Positions 32,258-42,191 of a DNA stretch of 50,037 bases are shown one piece after another. Below the pieces are notes generated by a model. The model saw nothing but the letters and a program-made list of their open reading frames with translations. It did no database searches and was not told where the DNA came from. The DNA lies in the NCBI RefSeq assembly GCF_013116825.1, contig NZ_JABFNS010000061.1, positions 1 to 50,037 of the forward strand, in the 5' to 3' direction. This stretch comes from Myxococcus xanthus (GTDB lineage Bacteria > Myxococcota > Myxococcia > Myxococcales > Myxococcaceae). How positions within the stretch are numbered: position 1 is the stretch's first letter; every line of letters begins with the position of its first letter. The translations under genes were made by a program, and so were the position numbers.

Positions 32258-33100
32258 ATGACGCCAAACATTCGGCAGCTCGTGCTTGCGGGCCTGGGCA
32301 CGGCGCTGAGCGCGTGCGCGACCAGGCCCGCTCCTCCGGTGGAGCATTATTCGCTCGGCATGTCTCGAGCGGAGTACCGGGACTACAAGAAGGCGAAAGC
32401 GGACCCCTGTGCGTCCTCGGAACCGCGGTGGCTGGCGGACGAGCTGACGACGGTGAATGGCACCATGGCCCGCTTCCTCCGGGAGACGGAGAACCTCGCC
32501 AAGCTGGACGCGCCGGACCACGCTCGCCAACTGGCGATGATGCGGGAGGCCACCGGCTCACTTCCGCCCATCATGGAGGTGCACCGCTACACGCTCAACC
32601 GGCTGAAGGAGTGCGGCTTCCGCAACACCGGGGCCTTCCCGGAGATTGCCCGTCGTGGCCAGGAGCTGCTGACGGAGGTGGATGCCCGGCTGGAAGAAGG
32701 GCCCAAGGTGCTGGCCGCCGTGGCGCTGAAGGATGCCCGCCGGCAGTGGCGCGAGGAGATGCCCGAGCGGGAGGAGGCCGCCCGCCGCACCTGGTGCCCG
32801 CCCAACCCCCAGGTGGGGCAGACGGACCTGTTCTACGCGCGGCAGGAGGTGGACGGCCGCAAGCTGTGGCGCTTCTGCGACGGACATCTGGTGGAGCAGC
32901 GCGCCGAAGGGGAGCCCGTGCTCGTGCAGCCCGACAACCTGACGTGGCGCATGCGCCGGCGCATCAAGCCCCAGTCCTACCTGGACGCCGCGCGCGACTA
33001 TCCGACGGCGGAGATGGACCGTCAGCCCGACAGCGTTCCGTCCTCGGGCCAGGGCGCCGCCAAGAAGTCGTCCGCGCCCAGCGACGGCGGCCCGGGCTAG
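32258..33100 (+). CDS. Hypothetical lipoprotein
   Basis: The 280-residue product starts with a lipoprotein signal (MTPNIRQLVLAGLGTALSAC, C20). The mature part is helical and charged, with a low-complexity Ser/Lys/Gly tail at the C-terminus (about the last 25 residues). A small motif region, TWCPPNPQVGQTDLFY then LWRFCDGHLVEQ, looks like a short beta unit with two Cys. I do not recognise the family. An in-frame ATG seven codons upstream (32237) is the alternative start; the later one is preferred because the signal peptide begins there and a CAGAAT element lies six bases before it. Confidence 0.7.
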   Translation: MTPNIRQLVLAGLGTALSACATRPAPPVEHYSLGMSRAEYRDYKKAKADPCASSEPRWLADELTTVNGTMARFLRETENLAKLDAPDHARQLAMMREATGSLPPIMEVHRYTLNRLKECGFRNTGAFPEIARRGQELLTEVDARLEEGPKVLAAVALKDARRQWREEMPEREEAARRTWCPPNPQVGQTDLFYARQEVDGRKLWRFCDGHLVEQRAEGEPVLVQPDNLTWRMRRRIKPQSYLDAARDYPTAEMDRQPDSVPSSGQGAAKKSSAPSDGGPG

Positions 33101-33115
33101 GCCACCGCCCCTCGC

Positions 33116-33144
33116 GGAGCGCGTGGGGCACTCCCACGCGCTCC
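33116..33144. terminator. Bidirectional terminator-like hairpin between convergent genes
   Basis: A perfect 12-base stem, GGAGCGCGTGGG and CCCACGCGCTCC with a GCACT loop, lies midway in the 67-base gap between the lipoprotein gene and the convergent WGR gene. A second small perfect palindrome, GCCAGCGACGCTGGC, follows within ten bases. Confidence 0.55.
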
Positions 33145-33167
33145 TGAGAGCCAGCGACGCTGGCGCC

Positions 33168-34034
33168 TCACGCCTCCAGGCGGGCCAACCGGCTGGCCAG
33201 GTGCGCGTCCTTCGAGGCATCGACGGACTGGGCCCAGGTGGCCAGCGAGCCGCCGCTGGAGGACAGCTGCTCCTCCACGTGCGGCCGCAGGCGCGTCCAC
33301 CGCTTGCTCCACCCCTCCTCGGAAGGCGCGCCCGCCAGACCGGGACGCTCCGCCAGCAGCATGCCCATGCGCAGCGCCAGCTCGGGCTGCCCCAGCGCCG
33401 ACGCCTGCCGGGCCACGGTCGTCGCCGCGGGGACGGCGTCCGGCACGGCGAGCCATACCTCGGCCGCGCGGGTGAAGGCGGCCACGTCCAACTCGCCCAG
33501 CAGCGCGAGCGCGTGCCGCAGCGGGAGCCGGCCGTCCTTCTTCGGAGCGACGACGCGCTCCATCAACGCGGTGAAGGTGCCCGCCAGCTCCGAGTGGGCC
33601 GCGGGGTCCACGCCGCCCAGGGCCCGCAGCGCGCGCTTCGCACGCCGGGCCCGCGACGTCACCTCCCAGCTCCGCCACCCCAGCCGGGCCCGGAGCGCGG
33701 CCAGCGCCTCGGCGGCGGCCTTCAGCGACTCGGACGTGGGCGTGACCGCGGGCACGCGGCGGGGGAGCTCCGCCTTCTTCGGCGCGGGCGGTGGCGCGGA
33801 CGCGGGCGCGGCCTCCGCGGCGCCGCCCTCCGTCACCTCGAGGTAACCCTCGCGCAGCTTCTCAGCGACCTTCTTCTCGTATTCCTTCCGGGCGCCGGCT
33901 TCGTCCGCGAAAGCCTTCTCCCGCCGCTGACCGGCGGTGCCGATGCGACCGAAGGTGACGATGAAGGTGTTGCCCTTGAGCTCCGGCTCCCAGAACTTGG
34001 AGCTGGAGCCTTCCACGAACTCGAACCTTCGCAT
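33168..34034 (-). CDS. WGR domain-containing protein
   Basis: The 288-residue product opens with a WGR domain (about 1-75: RRFEFVEGSSSKFWEPELKG, IVTFGRIGTAGQ, KAFADEAGARKEYEKKVAEKLREGY), a fold that binds nucleic acid in PARPs and occurs in bacterial proteins of unknown role. An Ala/Pro linker (about 76-100) joins it to a helical C-terminal region of about 190 residues, rich in Leu and Arg, that may form a helical repeat. No PARP catalytic residues are present. The ATG overlaps nothing, but lies three bases downstream of the epimerase stop on the same strand, so the two are probably cotranscribed. Confidence 0.82.
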   Translation of the reverse strand: MRRFEFVEGSSSKFWEPELKGNTFIVTFGRIGTAGQRREKAFADEAGARKEYEKKVAEKLREGYLEVTEGGAAEAAPASAPPPAPKKAELPRRVPAVTPTSESLKAAAEALAALRARLGWRSWEVTSRARRAKRALRALGGVDPAAHSELAGTFTALMERVVAPKKDGRLPLRHALALLGELDVAAFTRAAEVWLAVPDAVPAATTVARQASALGQPELALRMGMLLAERPGLAGAPSEEGWSKRWTRLRPHVEEQLSSSGGSLATWAQSVDASKDAHLASRLARLEA

Positions 34035-34037
34035 GCC

Positions 34038-35033
34038 TCAGAGCATACGCGACGCCGTGTCCTGATGCTCCGCCTTCATCTCGCGGAGCCCTTCTTCACG
34101 GGAGCGGCGGCCCTCGTACCCCAGCTCCCGGCGGGCCTTGTCGTCCCGCACCGTCACCTCCCGCCCCATGAGCAGCACCTCGGTGCGGGTGAGCGGAGGC
34201 CTGCCGCCCAGGCCGAAGGTGCCCCACAGCAAGTCCCCCACCGTGGCCACCGTCGCGGCCACGCCGTACGGCAGGGTGCGCTCGCCCGCGTCCACGCCCT
34301 GCGTCGCGAGCATGGCGGTGATGAAGCCCCGGAACTCCACGGGCTCCCCGTCGGTGAGGAAATAGGCCTCGCCGCCGCGGCCCTTCTCCGCCGCCAGCAG
34401 CATGCCCTCCACGCAGTTGGCCACGTGGCAGGTGGACGTCAGGTAACGGCCGCCGCCGAACCACCGGAAGCGCCCGGTCCGCACCGCCTCCTGGAACTGC
34501 GGCAGCAGCGACGTGTCACCGGCGCCCCAGATGAAGCGGGGGCGCACCGCCACGGTGACGAAGTCCGGCGCATTCACGCTGAGCACCCGGCGCTCCGCCT
34601 CGCCCTTGGTGGAGGGGTAGTCGCCAATGGGGCGCTCGGGCAGGGGCATCGTCTCATCCACCCGCTCCAGGGGCGAGCCATCCGCGAGCACCGCCTCCGT
34701 GCTGACGTGGACCAGCCGCTTGACGCCCGCGGCGCGCGCCGCCTCCAGCACCCGCTCCGTGCCGCGCACGTTCGTCTCGTAGAACTCGCTGCGCGCGCCC
34801 CAGCCCTTCACCACCGCGGCGCAATGGAAGACGGTGTCACAGCCCTCCATGCCGGCCTTCAGCTTCTCCACGTCCGACAGGTCGCCCTCGAAGGGCTCCC
34901 CGCCGGCCTCCGCCACCAAGGCCACTGCCGCGGCGGAGCGCGCCAGGGCCCGAGCGGGCGTCCCGCGCACCTTCAGCGCGGTGAGGAGGTGCCTGCCCAC
35001 GAAGCCTGAACCACCGGTGACGAATGCCCGCAT
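34038..35033 (-). CDS. NAD-dependent epimerase/dehydratase (extended SDR)
   Basis: This 331-residue protein starts with the Rossmann motif TGGSGFVG (residues 6-13) and has the catalytic YPSTK (Tyr-x3-Lys) of extended SDRs, plus the typical VFHCAAVVKGWG and RPRFIWGAGD segments. The family oxidises or epimerises nucleotide sugars, sterols or other hydroxylated substrates; the size and RPxFIWG-type loop are closer to 3-beta-hydroxysteroid dehydrogenase-like members than to sugar epimerases. The substrate is not evident. The ATG at 35033 is chosen because AGGAG lies ten bases upstream and the Rossmann strand starts there. Confidence 0.85.
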   Translation of the reverse strand: MRAFVTGGSGFVGRHLLTALKVRGTPARALARSAAAVALVAEAGGEPFEGDLSDVEKLKAGMEGCDTVFHCAAVVKGWGARSEFYETNVRGTERVLEAARAAGVKRLVHVSTEAVLADGSPLERVDETMPLPERPIGDYPSTKGEAERRVLSVNAPDFVTVAVRPRFIWGAGDTSLLPQFQEAVRTGRFRWFGGGRYLTSTCHVANCVEGMLLAAEKGRGGEAYFLTDGEPVEFRGFITAMLATQGVDAGERTLPYGVAATVATVGDLLWGTFGLGGRPPLTRTEVLLMGREVTVRDDKARRELGYEGRRSREEGLREMKAEHQDTASRML

Positions 35034-35110
35034 TGCCTGCACGCTCCTGTGAAGGACTGCTCGCGCTCCTAGCACTCCCGCGCCGGGCCCGATAGAGCGC
35101 CCGGCCCGGG

Positions 35111-36298
35111 TCAGAACATGTCGCGCAGAGACGGCGGCGGCCCGGCGAAGAGACTGCCCGCCGCGCGCACCGAGGCATCATCACCCTCCAGCGCGCCCAT
35201 GGCCCGCAGCGACTCCGCGGACAGGTGGCCGGTGTAGAGCGGCGCCAGGTGCCGCACGTGCAGCCGCAGGCCGCCGTCGCCGCCACGGCGCACGCGCGCC
35301 TGCCCCTCCGCGACCTCCAGCACGAAGCGGCCCTGGTTCTCCGGGAAGAGGTCGTCCTCGACGTCCAGATGGAGGGTACCGGAGAGTCCCTCCGGCCAGC
35401 CGCGCGCCTCCAGCGCGGAGGCCACGTCCAGCACCCGCACCATCCAGTGCATGTACAGCTTCACCGAGTACGTCTGCTCGCGAAGCAGCAGGAGCAACGG
35501 GTCGTCCACGCCGCCGTACCAGCAGACATCCGTGGCCAGGGAACGGTGGTCCCCCAGGAAGCTCAGGATCCTCCGCGCCGCCGCGGGCGTATGGGCCACG
35601 ACGTCGGTGAGGAACAGCTCCTGCTTGAAGTCCTTGAGCGGCCGGCGGATGACGTAGAGGTAGCCCTCCACACCGGCGCTGCCCTCCACCAGGTAGCCGT
35701 GTGCCACCTCGCCACGCATGTTGCGGACGCGGCCCCATGAGAAGTCTCCGCGGTCCAGCCAGCCCGGCCGGTGACGCGCGTGGCGCTGGTAGCTCAGGAC
35801 GATGGCCTGCATGTCCTTCTCCTCGATGGCCCGGAGCGACAACGTCCGCTCACTGACGTCCAGCGATGGGACCTGGATGCGGATCTCCTGCCGCGTGCCC
35901 GCGTGTTCGTAACCCACGCGCCGGTAGAGTGGCTGCGTCGCCGGATAGAGCACCGACAGCGGGGCGCCCGTCGCGCGGGCCTCGCGCAGTAGGTGCTGCA
36001 TCAGTCGCGTGGCGATGCCGCGTCCCCGGTGGACGGGAGACACGCCCACCCCTCCCACGCCGATGACGGGCACACTGCGCCCGCCGTACCACTGCCCCAT
36101 GCGGATGAGCACGAGCGTGGCCGCCACCTCGCCGCCCTCGCGCAACAACCGCAGGTCCGGCCGCGACGTCCGCTGCACCCAGGCGGCGCCGTCCGCGGGG
36201 GACACGGCATACGACTGCATCATGATGTCCGCGACGGCGGCCATCTCACGCTCATCTCGTGGCGGTCCGAAGTCGCCAGGCTGCGTCTCCACGCGCAT
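35111..36298 (-). CDS. Eis-type GNAT N-acetyltransferase with sterol-carrier-like C-terminus
   Basis: The 395-residue product has the size and order of Eis family enzymes: an N-terminal GNAT domain with the acetyl-CoA loop HRGRGIATRLM (residues 90-100), a second GNAT-like region (FSWGRVRNM, then YLYVIRRPL), and an SCP2-like C-terminal domain (GTLHLDVEDDLFPENQGRFVLEV). It ends in Phe; the C-terminal Phe carboxylate takes part in catalysis in M. tuberculosis Eis. Eis proteins acetylate amines such as aminoglycosides or protein lysines; the physiological substrate here is unknown. The ATG at 36298 is used, but a GTG six bases inside it is better spaced from CGGAG. Confidence 0.83.
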   Translation of the reverse strand: MRVETQPGDFGPPRDEREMAAVADIMMQSYAVSPADGAAWVQRTSRPDLRLLREGGEVAATLVLIRMGQWYGGRSVPVIGVGGVGVSPVHRGRGIATRLMQHLLREARATGAPLSVLYPATQPLYRRVGYEHAGTRQEIRIQVPSLDVSERTLSLRAIEEKDMQAIVLSYQRHARHRPGWLDRGDFSWGRVRNMRGEVAHGYLVEGSAGVEGYLYVIRRPLKDFKQELFLTDVVAHTPAAARRILSFLGDHRSLATDVCWYGGVDDPLLLLLREQTYSVKLYMHWMVRVLDVASALEARGWPEGLSGTLHLDVEDDLFPENQGRFVLEVAEGQARVRRGGDGGLRLHVRHLAPLYTGHLSAESLRAMGALEGDDASVRAAGSLFAGPPPSLRDMF

Positions 36299-36517
36299 CT
36301 CCGTTTCCCGATGACGCACGCTGGCGCCTCGGCCGCCCGCATTCTCACGACGGCCCGGCCTGCCTGTCGAGCGACAAGCCACGGCCCGGCAGGCCCGTGC
36401 GCCCACGTCCGGACAGCAGGCGCGCCGTGAGGATGCGCCTCCCGCGCCCGGCGAACCGTCCCACCGCCTCCACCCGACGCGCGTGGCGGCTTCGCCACCC
36501 CAAGGCGGCGCGGCTGG

Positions 36518-36523
36518 TATCCT
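36518..36523 (+). promoter_or_regulatory. Possible -10 element just before the small membrane protein gene
   Basis: TATCCT lies seven bases before the ATG at 36531, and no Shine-Dalgarno is present, so a leaderless transcript is possible. A perfect hairpin, GTGGCG-GCTT-CGCCAC, sits at 36483-36498. Confidence 0.25.
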
Positions 36524-36530
36524 CGCCGCC

Positions 36531-36725
36531 ATGAAGCGCCCTACCGAGCCCGACGCCCCCGTGATGCCGTCGCTGCTCGTCTTCGCCGTCGCGGTGCTCC
36601 TCTTCGGCTCTCCCCTGCGCCGGCTGTGGCTGGCGGAGGGCGCGCCGGGGTACCTGCCCTTCGCGGTGTGGCTGGGCATCATCCTCCTGGGCGGCTGGGC
36701 GGCGCACCGGAGTCGTGGCCCATGA
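36531..36725 (+). CDS. Small two-helix membrane protein coupled to the sensor kinase
   Basis: This 64-residue protein has two hydrophobic stretches (SLLVFAVAVLLFG and LPFAVWLGIILLGGWAA) separated by a short charged loop. Its stop codon overlaps the kinase start (ATGA), so translation is coupled. A small membrane protein upstream of and overlapping the transporter-fused kinase gene recalls the small ORF preceding cbrA in Pseudomonas. That parallel and the coupling suggest an accessory subunit of the sensor, which is inference. No Shine-Dalgarno is seen at the start. Confidence 0.75.
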   Translation: MKRPTEPDAPVMPSLLVFAVAVLLFGSPLRRLWLAEGAPGYLPFAVWLGIILLGGWAAHRSRGP

Positions 36726-39690
36726 CGCTCGAGCTCGGCTCGCTCGTCGCCGCGTCCGTCGCCTACCTGCTGGTGCTCTTCCTGGTGGCCTACGCGGCGG
36801 AGCGAGGCGCCATCCCCGCGCGAATCACCCAGCATCCGCTCGTCTACGCGCTGGCCCTGGGCGTGTACGCCACGTCGTGGTCCTACTTCGGCAGCGTGGG
36901 CTACGCGGCCCGCCACGGCTTCCGCTACCTGGGCATCTACCTGGGCGTCACCCTTGCGTGCCTGCTGATTCCCGTGCTGTGGCGCCCGCTGCTGCGCCTG
37001 TCCCGCGAGTTGCAGCTCACGTCGCTAGCGGACGTGCTGGCCTTCCGCTACCCGGGGCAATCCACCGGCACCGCGGTGACGCTGTTCCTGCTGGCGGGCA
37101 GCCTGCCCTATCTGGCGCTCCAGGTGCGGGCCGTCGTGGAGTCCGCGCGCGTGCTCAGCCCCTCCGCGTCTCCCACGCTGGTGGGCCTGGGCTTCTGCGC
37201 GGTCCTCACCGTCTTCTCCGTCCTCTTCGGCGCACGACACCTCACCCCGCGCGAGCGGCACGAAGGCCTGATGCTGGCCATCGCCTTCGAGTCCGCAGTG
37301 AAGCTCGTCGCACTGGTGGCCGTGGGCGTCTGGGCGGTCTCCAACGTGTTCGGCGGCGTGGACGGGCTGCTGGCATGGGTCGACGCGCATCCAGAGGCCA
37401 TCGACGCACTTCAGCGCCCGGCGCGAGATGCCTCCTGGTCACCGCTGCTGGTGCTCTCTTGCGCGGCCGCGTTCCTCACGCCTCGCAGCTACCACGTGGC
37501 CTTCACCGAGGCCCCGGAGCGTGAGGGGCTGGCCACCGCCACCTGGGCCTTCCCGCTGCTGTTGCTGGTGATGAACCTGGTCGTCCCCGTGGTGCTCTGG
37601 AGCGGCGAGGCGCTGGGACTGCCCTGGCCCGCGGACTTCCACGTGCTGGCGGTGCCCGCGTCCCGCGGCGCCACGTGGCTGGCGCTGGGCGCCTTCCTGG
37701 GCGGTGTCTCCGCGGCCAGCGCCATGGTCATCGTCACCACGCTGGCCCTGGCGCCCATGTGCCTCACGCACCTGGTGCTGCCCCTGGGCTACGCACGCGG
37801 GCAGCCGCATCTCTACGGCTGGCTGCTGTGGGCGCGCCGGCTGTTCATCGGCATCATCATCCTGGCCGGCTACGGCTTCCACTGGCTGCTGAACATCCGC
37901 GGCACGGGACTGGTGGACCTGGGGCTGGTGTCCTTCGTCGCGGTGGCGCAGTTCATCCCCGGCGTGCTGGGGCTGCTGTTCTGGAAGCGGGGCACGCGCG
38001 CCGGGCTGCTGACGGGCCTGGCGGTGGGCGCCAGCCTGTGGTTCCTGACGCTGGTGGTGCCCCTGTGGGCGTCGCCGGACGTCGTCGCGTGGACGCACCG
38101 CATGGCGGCGCTGCTCGGGTTCTCCGGCAGTGAGCCCTGGGGCTTCGCCACCTTCGCATCGCTCAGCCTCAACGGGCTGGCCTTCATCGGCGTGTCGCTG
38201 GCGACGCGCCAGTCCGCCGAGGAAGCAGAGGCCGCGCGGGCCTGCACACGCGAAGAGGCCGCGCCCGCCGCGGGTGGCGTGGTCGCGGGCTCGCCCGACG
38301 AGTTCCGCCGCAAGCTGGCCCCGCTGCTGGGTGAGGAGGCCGCGACGGCGGAGGTGGACCGGGCGCTGAAGTCCCTGTCGCTGCCGCAGGATGAACGCCG
38401 GCCCTCCGAGCTGCGCCGCCTGCGCGACGGCGTGGAGCGAAACCTGTCGGGCCTGCTGGGCCCCGTGCTCGCGCGGATGACGGTGGAGGAGGCGCTGCGG
38501 CTGGAGCCCGGCGCGCGCACGGCCCTGGCCGAACAACTCCGCTTCGTCGAGGAGCGCCTCCGCGACGCGCGAGGGCTGCAAGGCCCGGTGCCCGCGCTGG
38601 AGGCCGTGCGCCGCTACCTGCGCCGCATCCTGGAGGACCTCCCGGTGGGCGTCTGCGCCGTGGGGCCGGACGGTGAGGTCGTCATCTGGAACGGGGCGCT
38701 CGAGCAGCTCTCCGGCGTGCCGGTGGACACCGTGCGTGGCCATCCCCTGGAGGCCCTGCCCGCGCCCTGGGGCCCGCTGCTGTCCGGCTTCGCCAGCGGT
38801 GTGGACGGGGACACGGAGACGCGCGTCACCGTGGCGGGCGCCGAGCGCATCCTCCGGCTGCACCGCTCCCGGCTCTCCCCCGCGGAGCAGGGCACGGGCA
38901 CGTCCGAGGGGATGGCCCTCCTGGTGGAGGACTTCACGGCGCGAAAGGCCGTGGACGCGCGCATGGCGCATCAGGACCGGCTGGCCTCGCTGGGGCGCGT
39001 GGCCGCGGGCGTGGCCCATGAGATTGGCAACCCGCTGACGGCCATCGCCAGCCTGACGCAGAACCTCAAGTACGAGTTGGAGGACCCGGCGGCGGTGCAG
39101 GAGCGCGCGGGGCTCATCCTCCAGCAGTGCCGGCGCATCGACGCCATCGTCCGGACGCTGGTGGGCTTCAGCCACGAAGGCACGGTGGGCGGGCAGGCGC
39201 GGCCCTTCACGCGCGTCGCCGTGGCGCCGCTGCTGAGCGAAGCCGTGCAACTGGCGCGGCTGGCGCGCAAGCAGCGTGGGGTGAGCTTCGAGCATCGCTG
39301 TCCAGAGGGCCTGGAGGTGCAAGGCGACGCGCAGCGGCTGGAGCAGGTGCTCGTCAACCTGCTGACCAACGCGATGGACGCCTCACCCGAGCACGGCGTG
39401 GTGGAGCTGGAAGCGGACATCGACGGTGGCGCGGTGCGGCTGCGCGTCATGGACCGGGGACACGGGATTCCCACCGAGCTGGCGCAGCGCGTGTTCGAGC
39501 CCTTCTTCACCACGAAGGGCCCCGGCGAGGGAACGGGCCTGGGCCTGGCGCTCGCGGCGGGCATCGTCCGGGAGCACGGCGGAACGATGCAGGTGGACAA
39601 GCGGCAGGGGGGAGGGACTAGCGTCGTGGTGAGCCTTCCGGAGCCACGCCGGATGGAAGCCAGCGTGAACCCCGAGCGGGAGGCCCCGGC

Positions 39691-39694
<4 letters not shown>
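36722..39694 (+). CDS. Transporter-fused histidine kinase (SSS-PAS-HisKA-HATPase, CbrA/CrbS-like)
   Basis: The 990-residue sensor begins with a sodium:solute symporter-like domain (about residues 1-500, about a dozen membrane helices). A coiled segment (505-630), a PAS domain (about 637-740), a HisKA dimerisation domain with HEIGNP (H766) and a HATPase domain follow. ATP-binding motifs are NLLTNAMDAS (about 879), DRGHGIP and GTGLGLALA. This architecture is that of CbrA and CrbS, which sense carbon or acetate status, with the transporter domain as input. The kinase start overlaps the previous stop, and its stop overlaps the next start (ATGA twice), so kinase and regulator are made in step. The nearby acetate genes suggest acetate or a related carboxylate as signal. 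Confidence 0.93.
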
Positions 39695-41073
<1,379 letters not shown>

Positions 41074-41209
41074 GGCACGGCGCCCTCGCGCCTGTCCACT
41101 GCCCTCCAGTGCTGGAAGCCCGTCCGCCAGGGGCGCCGCCCCAGCGCGGCGGAACGCCTGCCGCGCCCCATCGCTAGGATTTCCGCCAACACACCGCAGG
41201 GGGGCGTTC

Positions 41210-42037
41210 ATGGCAGACAGCGTGCCTGTGATTGGCAGTGGGGCTGGCAATCGCGCGGGGGACGTCGTTGGCGTCATTCCTCGCGCGGAGTACGGGCGGA
41301 TGGTGGTGCTCACCACGGTCATGCCCATGGCCATCATCACCACGACGTGGTTCCTGCCGCCGGGATGGAACCTGCTCGGAACGGCCGCCATGCTCACCGG
41401 CTTCCTGCTGGTGTTGGGCAAGGCCATCGCGGGCGTGCCCCTGGCGCTGCTCATCAGTGAGCGCAACCTGATGAGCCTCTCCCGATTCCAGGCGCTCGTG
41501 TGGACCGTGGTGGTGATGGCGGGCTACCTGACGATGACGCTCTCCCGCGTGAAGTCGGGCGCGCCCAACGCCGTGGGAGTCGACATCCCCCAGGAGCTCT
41601 GGATTGCCATGGGCATCTCCACCACGTCCCTGCTGGGCACACCGCTGGTGCTGGGCGGCAAGCGTGCGCGCAGCCCGGACGAGAAGCTGGTGCAGAACAC
41701 CTCCGTCCAGCTCGCGGAGTCCCCCACGGACATCGACGCTCACCGCCAGGGCGTGCTCTACGCCAACGCGAACATGACAGACGCACGCATGGCGGACATG
41801 TTCCAGGGAGACGAGGTGGGCAACACCGCGCACATCGACCTGGCCAAGGTGCAGATGTTCTATTTCACGCTCATCGCGGCGGTGGGCTACTTCATGGACG
41901 TGGCCATGTCGGTGGCGCGCGGGACGACCCACGCGATGCCCGCCCTGTCGCAAGGCATGCTCGCCCTGCTGGCCATCAGTCATGGTGGATACCTGCTAGG
42001 AAAGACAGGCGACCACTCGAACTCCAAGCAGACCTGA
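41210..42037 (+). CDS. Internally duplicated multi-pass membrane protein of unknown function
   Basis: The 275-residue protein has about five hydrophobic segments. Two stretches look homologous: SRFQALVWTVVVMAGYL, then IPQELWIAMGIS (residues 91-140), and AKVQMFYFTLIAAVGYF, then LSQGMLALLAISHGGYLLGK (about 215-265), separated by a soluble part of about 60 residues. The repeated pattern (Q, aromatic-T, GY, Pro/Ser-x-x-L, IS) suggests a gene duplication inside the protein. GGGGGG lies five bases before the ATG. I recognise it only as a conserved membrane protein of unknown function. Its position between the sensor-regulator genes and the acetate operon hints at a link to that pathway, without proof. 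Confidence 0.72.
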   Translation: MADSVPVIGSGAGNRAGDVVGVIPRAEYGRMVVLTTVMPMAIITTTWFLPPGWNLLGTAAMLTGFLLVLGKAIAGVPLALLISERNLMSLSRFQALVWTVVVMAGYLTMTLSRVKSGAPNAVGVDIPQELWIAMGISTTSLLGTPLVLGGKRARSPDEKLVQNTSVQLAESPTDIDAHRQGVLYANANMTDARMADMFQGDEVGNTAHIDLAKVQMFYFTLIAAVGYFMDVAMSVARGTTHAMPALSQGMLALLAISHGGYLLGKTGDHSNSKQT

Positions 42038-42052
42038 CGCCGCGCGCAAAGC

Positions 42053-42109
42053 GTTACGACGCAGCGCACGAAGCGTTACCGCGGTAACACGAACGTCACC
42101 TTCGGTAAC
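42053..42109 (+). promoter_or_regulatory. Tandem GTTACC/GGTAAC sites: probable enhancer of the acetate operon
   Basis: A perfect 14-base palindrome (GTTACCGCGGTAAC) at 42075-42088 is followed by a variant with 6-base arms and a 3-base spacer (GTCACC-TTC-GGTAAC) at 42095-42109. A GTTAC half-site stands at 42053-42057. GTTAC/GTCAC half-sites recur at 22 and 20 base intervals, about two helical turns, so they lie on one face of the DNA. They sit at about -115 to -80 relative to the start expected from the sigma-54 element, the usual place for NtrC-type activators. Confidence 0.65.
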
Positions 42110-42162
42110 GTCCTGACGCGCCGAGCCAACCTGCAACGTCTTGAATCTCCGAGCGCGGCGCA

Positions 42163-42179
42163 TTGGCAGACACGTTGCT
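42163..42179 (+). promoter_or_regulatory. Sigma-54 (-24/-12) promoter of the porin-acs-actP operon
   Basis: TTGGCAGACACGTTGCT matches the consensus YTGGCACGRNNNTTGCW at the diagnostic GG and GC pairs with correct 10-base spacing; only the less conserved middle bases differ. Transcription should start near 42190, next to the ATG at 42192. The NtrC-family regulator encoded 1 kb upstream is the likely activator. Confidence 0.72.
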
Positions 42180-42191
42180 CTGTGCTGGAGC

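Noticed and set aside
36355..36395. Inverted repeat GGCCTGCC ... GGCAGGCC with a nested TGTCG-AG-CGACA
   Set aside because: Possible operator between the acetyltransferase and sensor genes, but short GC-rich inverted repeats like this are frequent by chance here and no second copy supports it.
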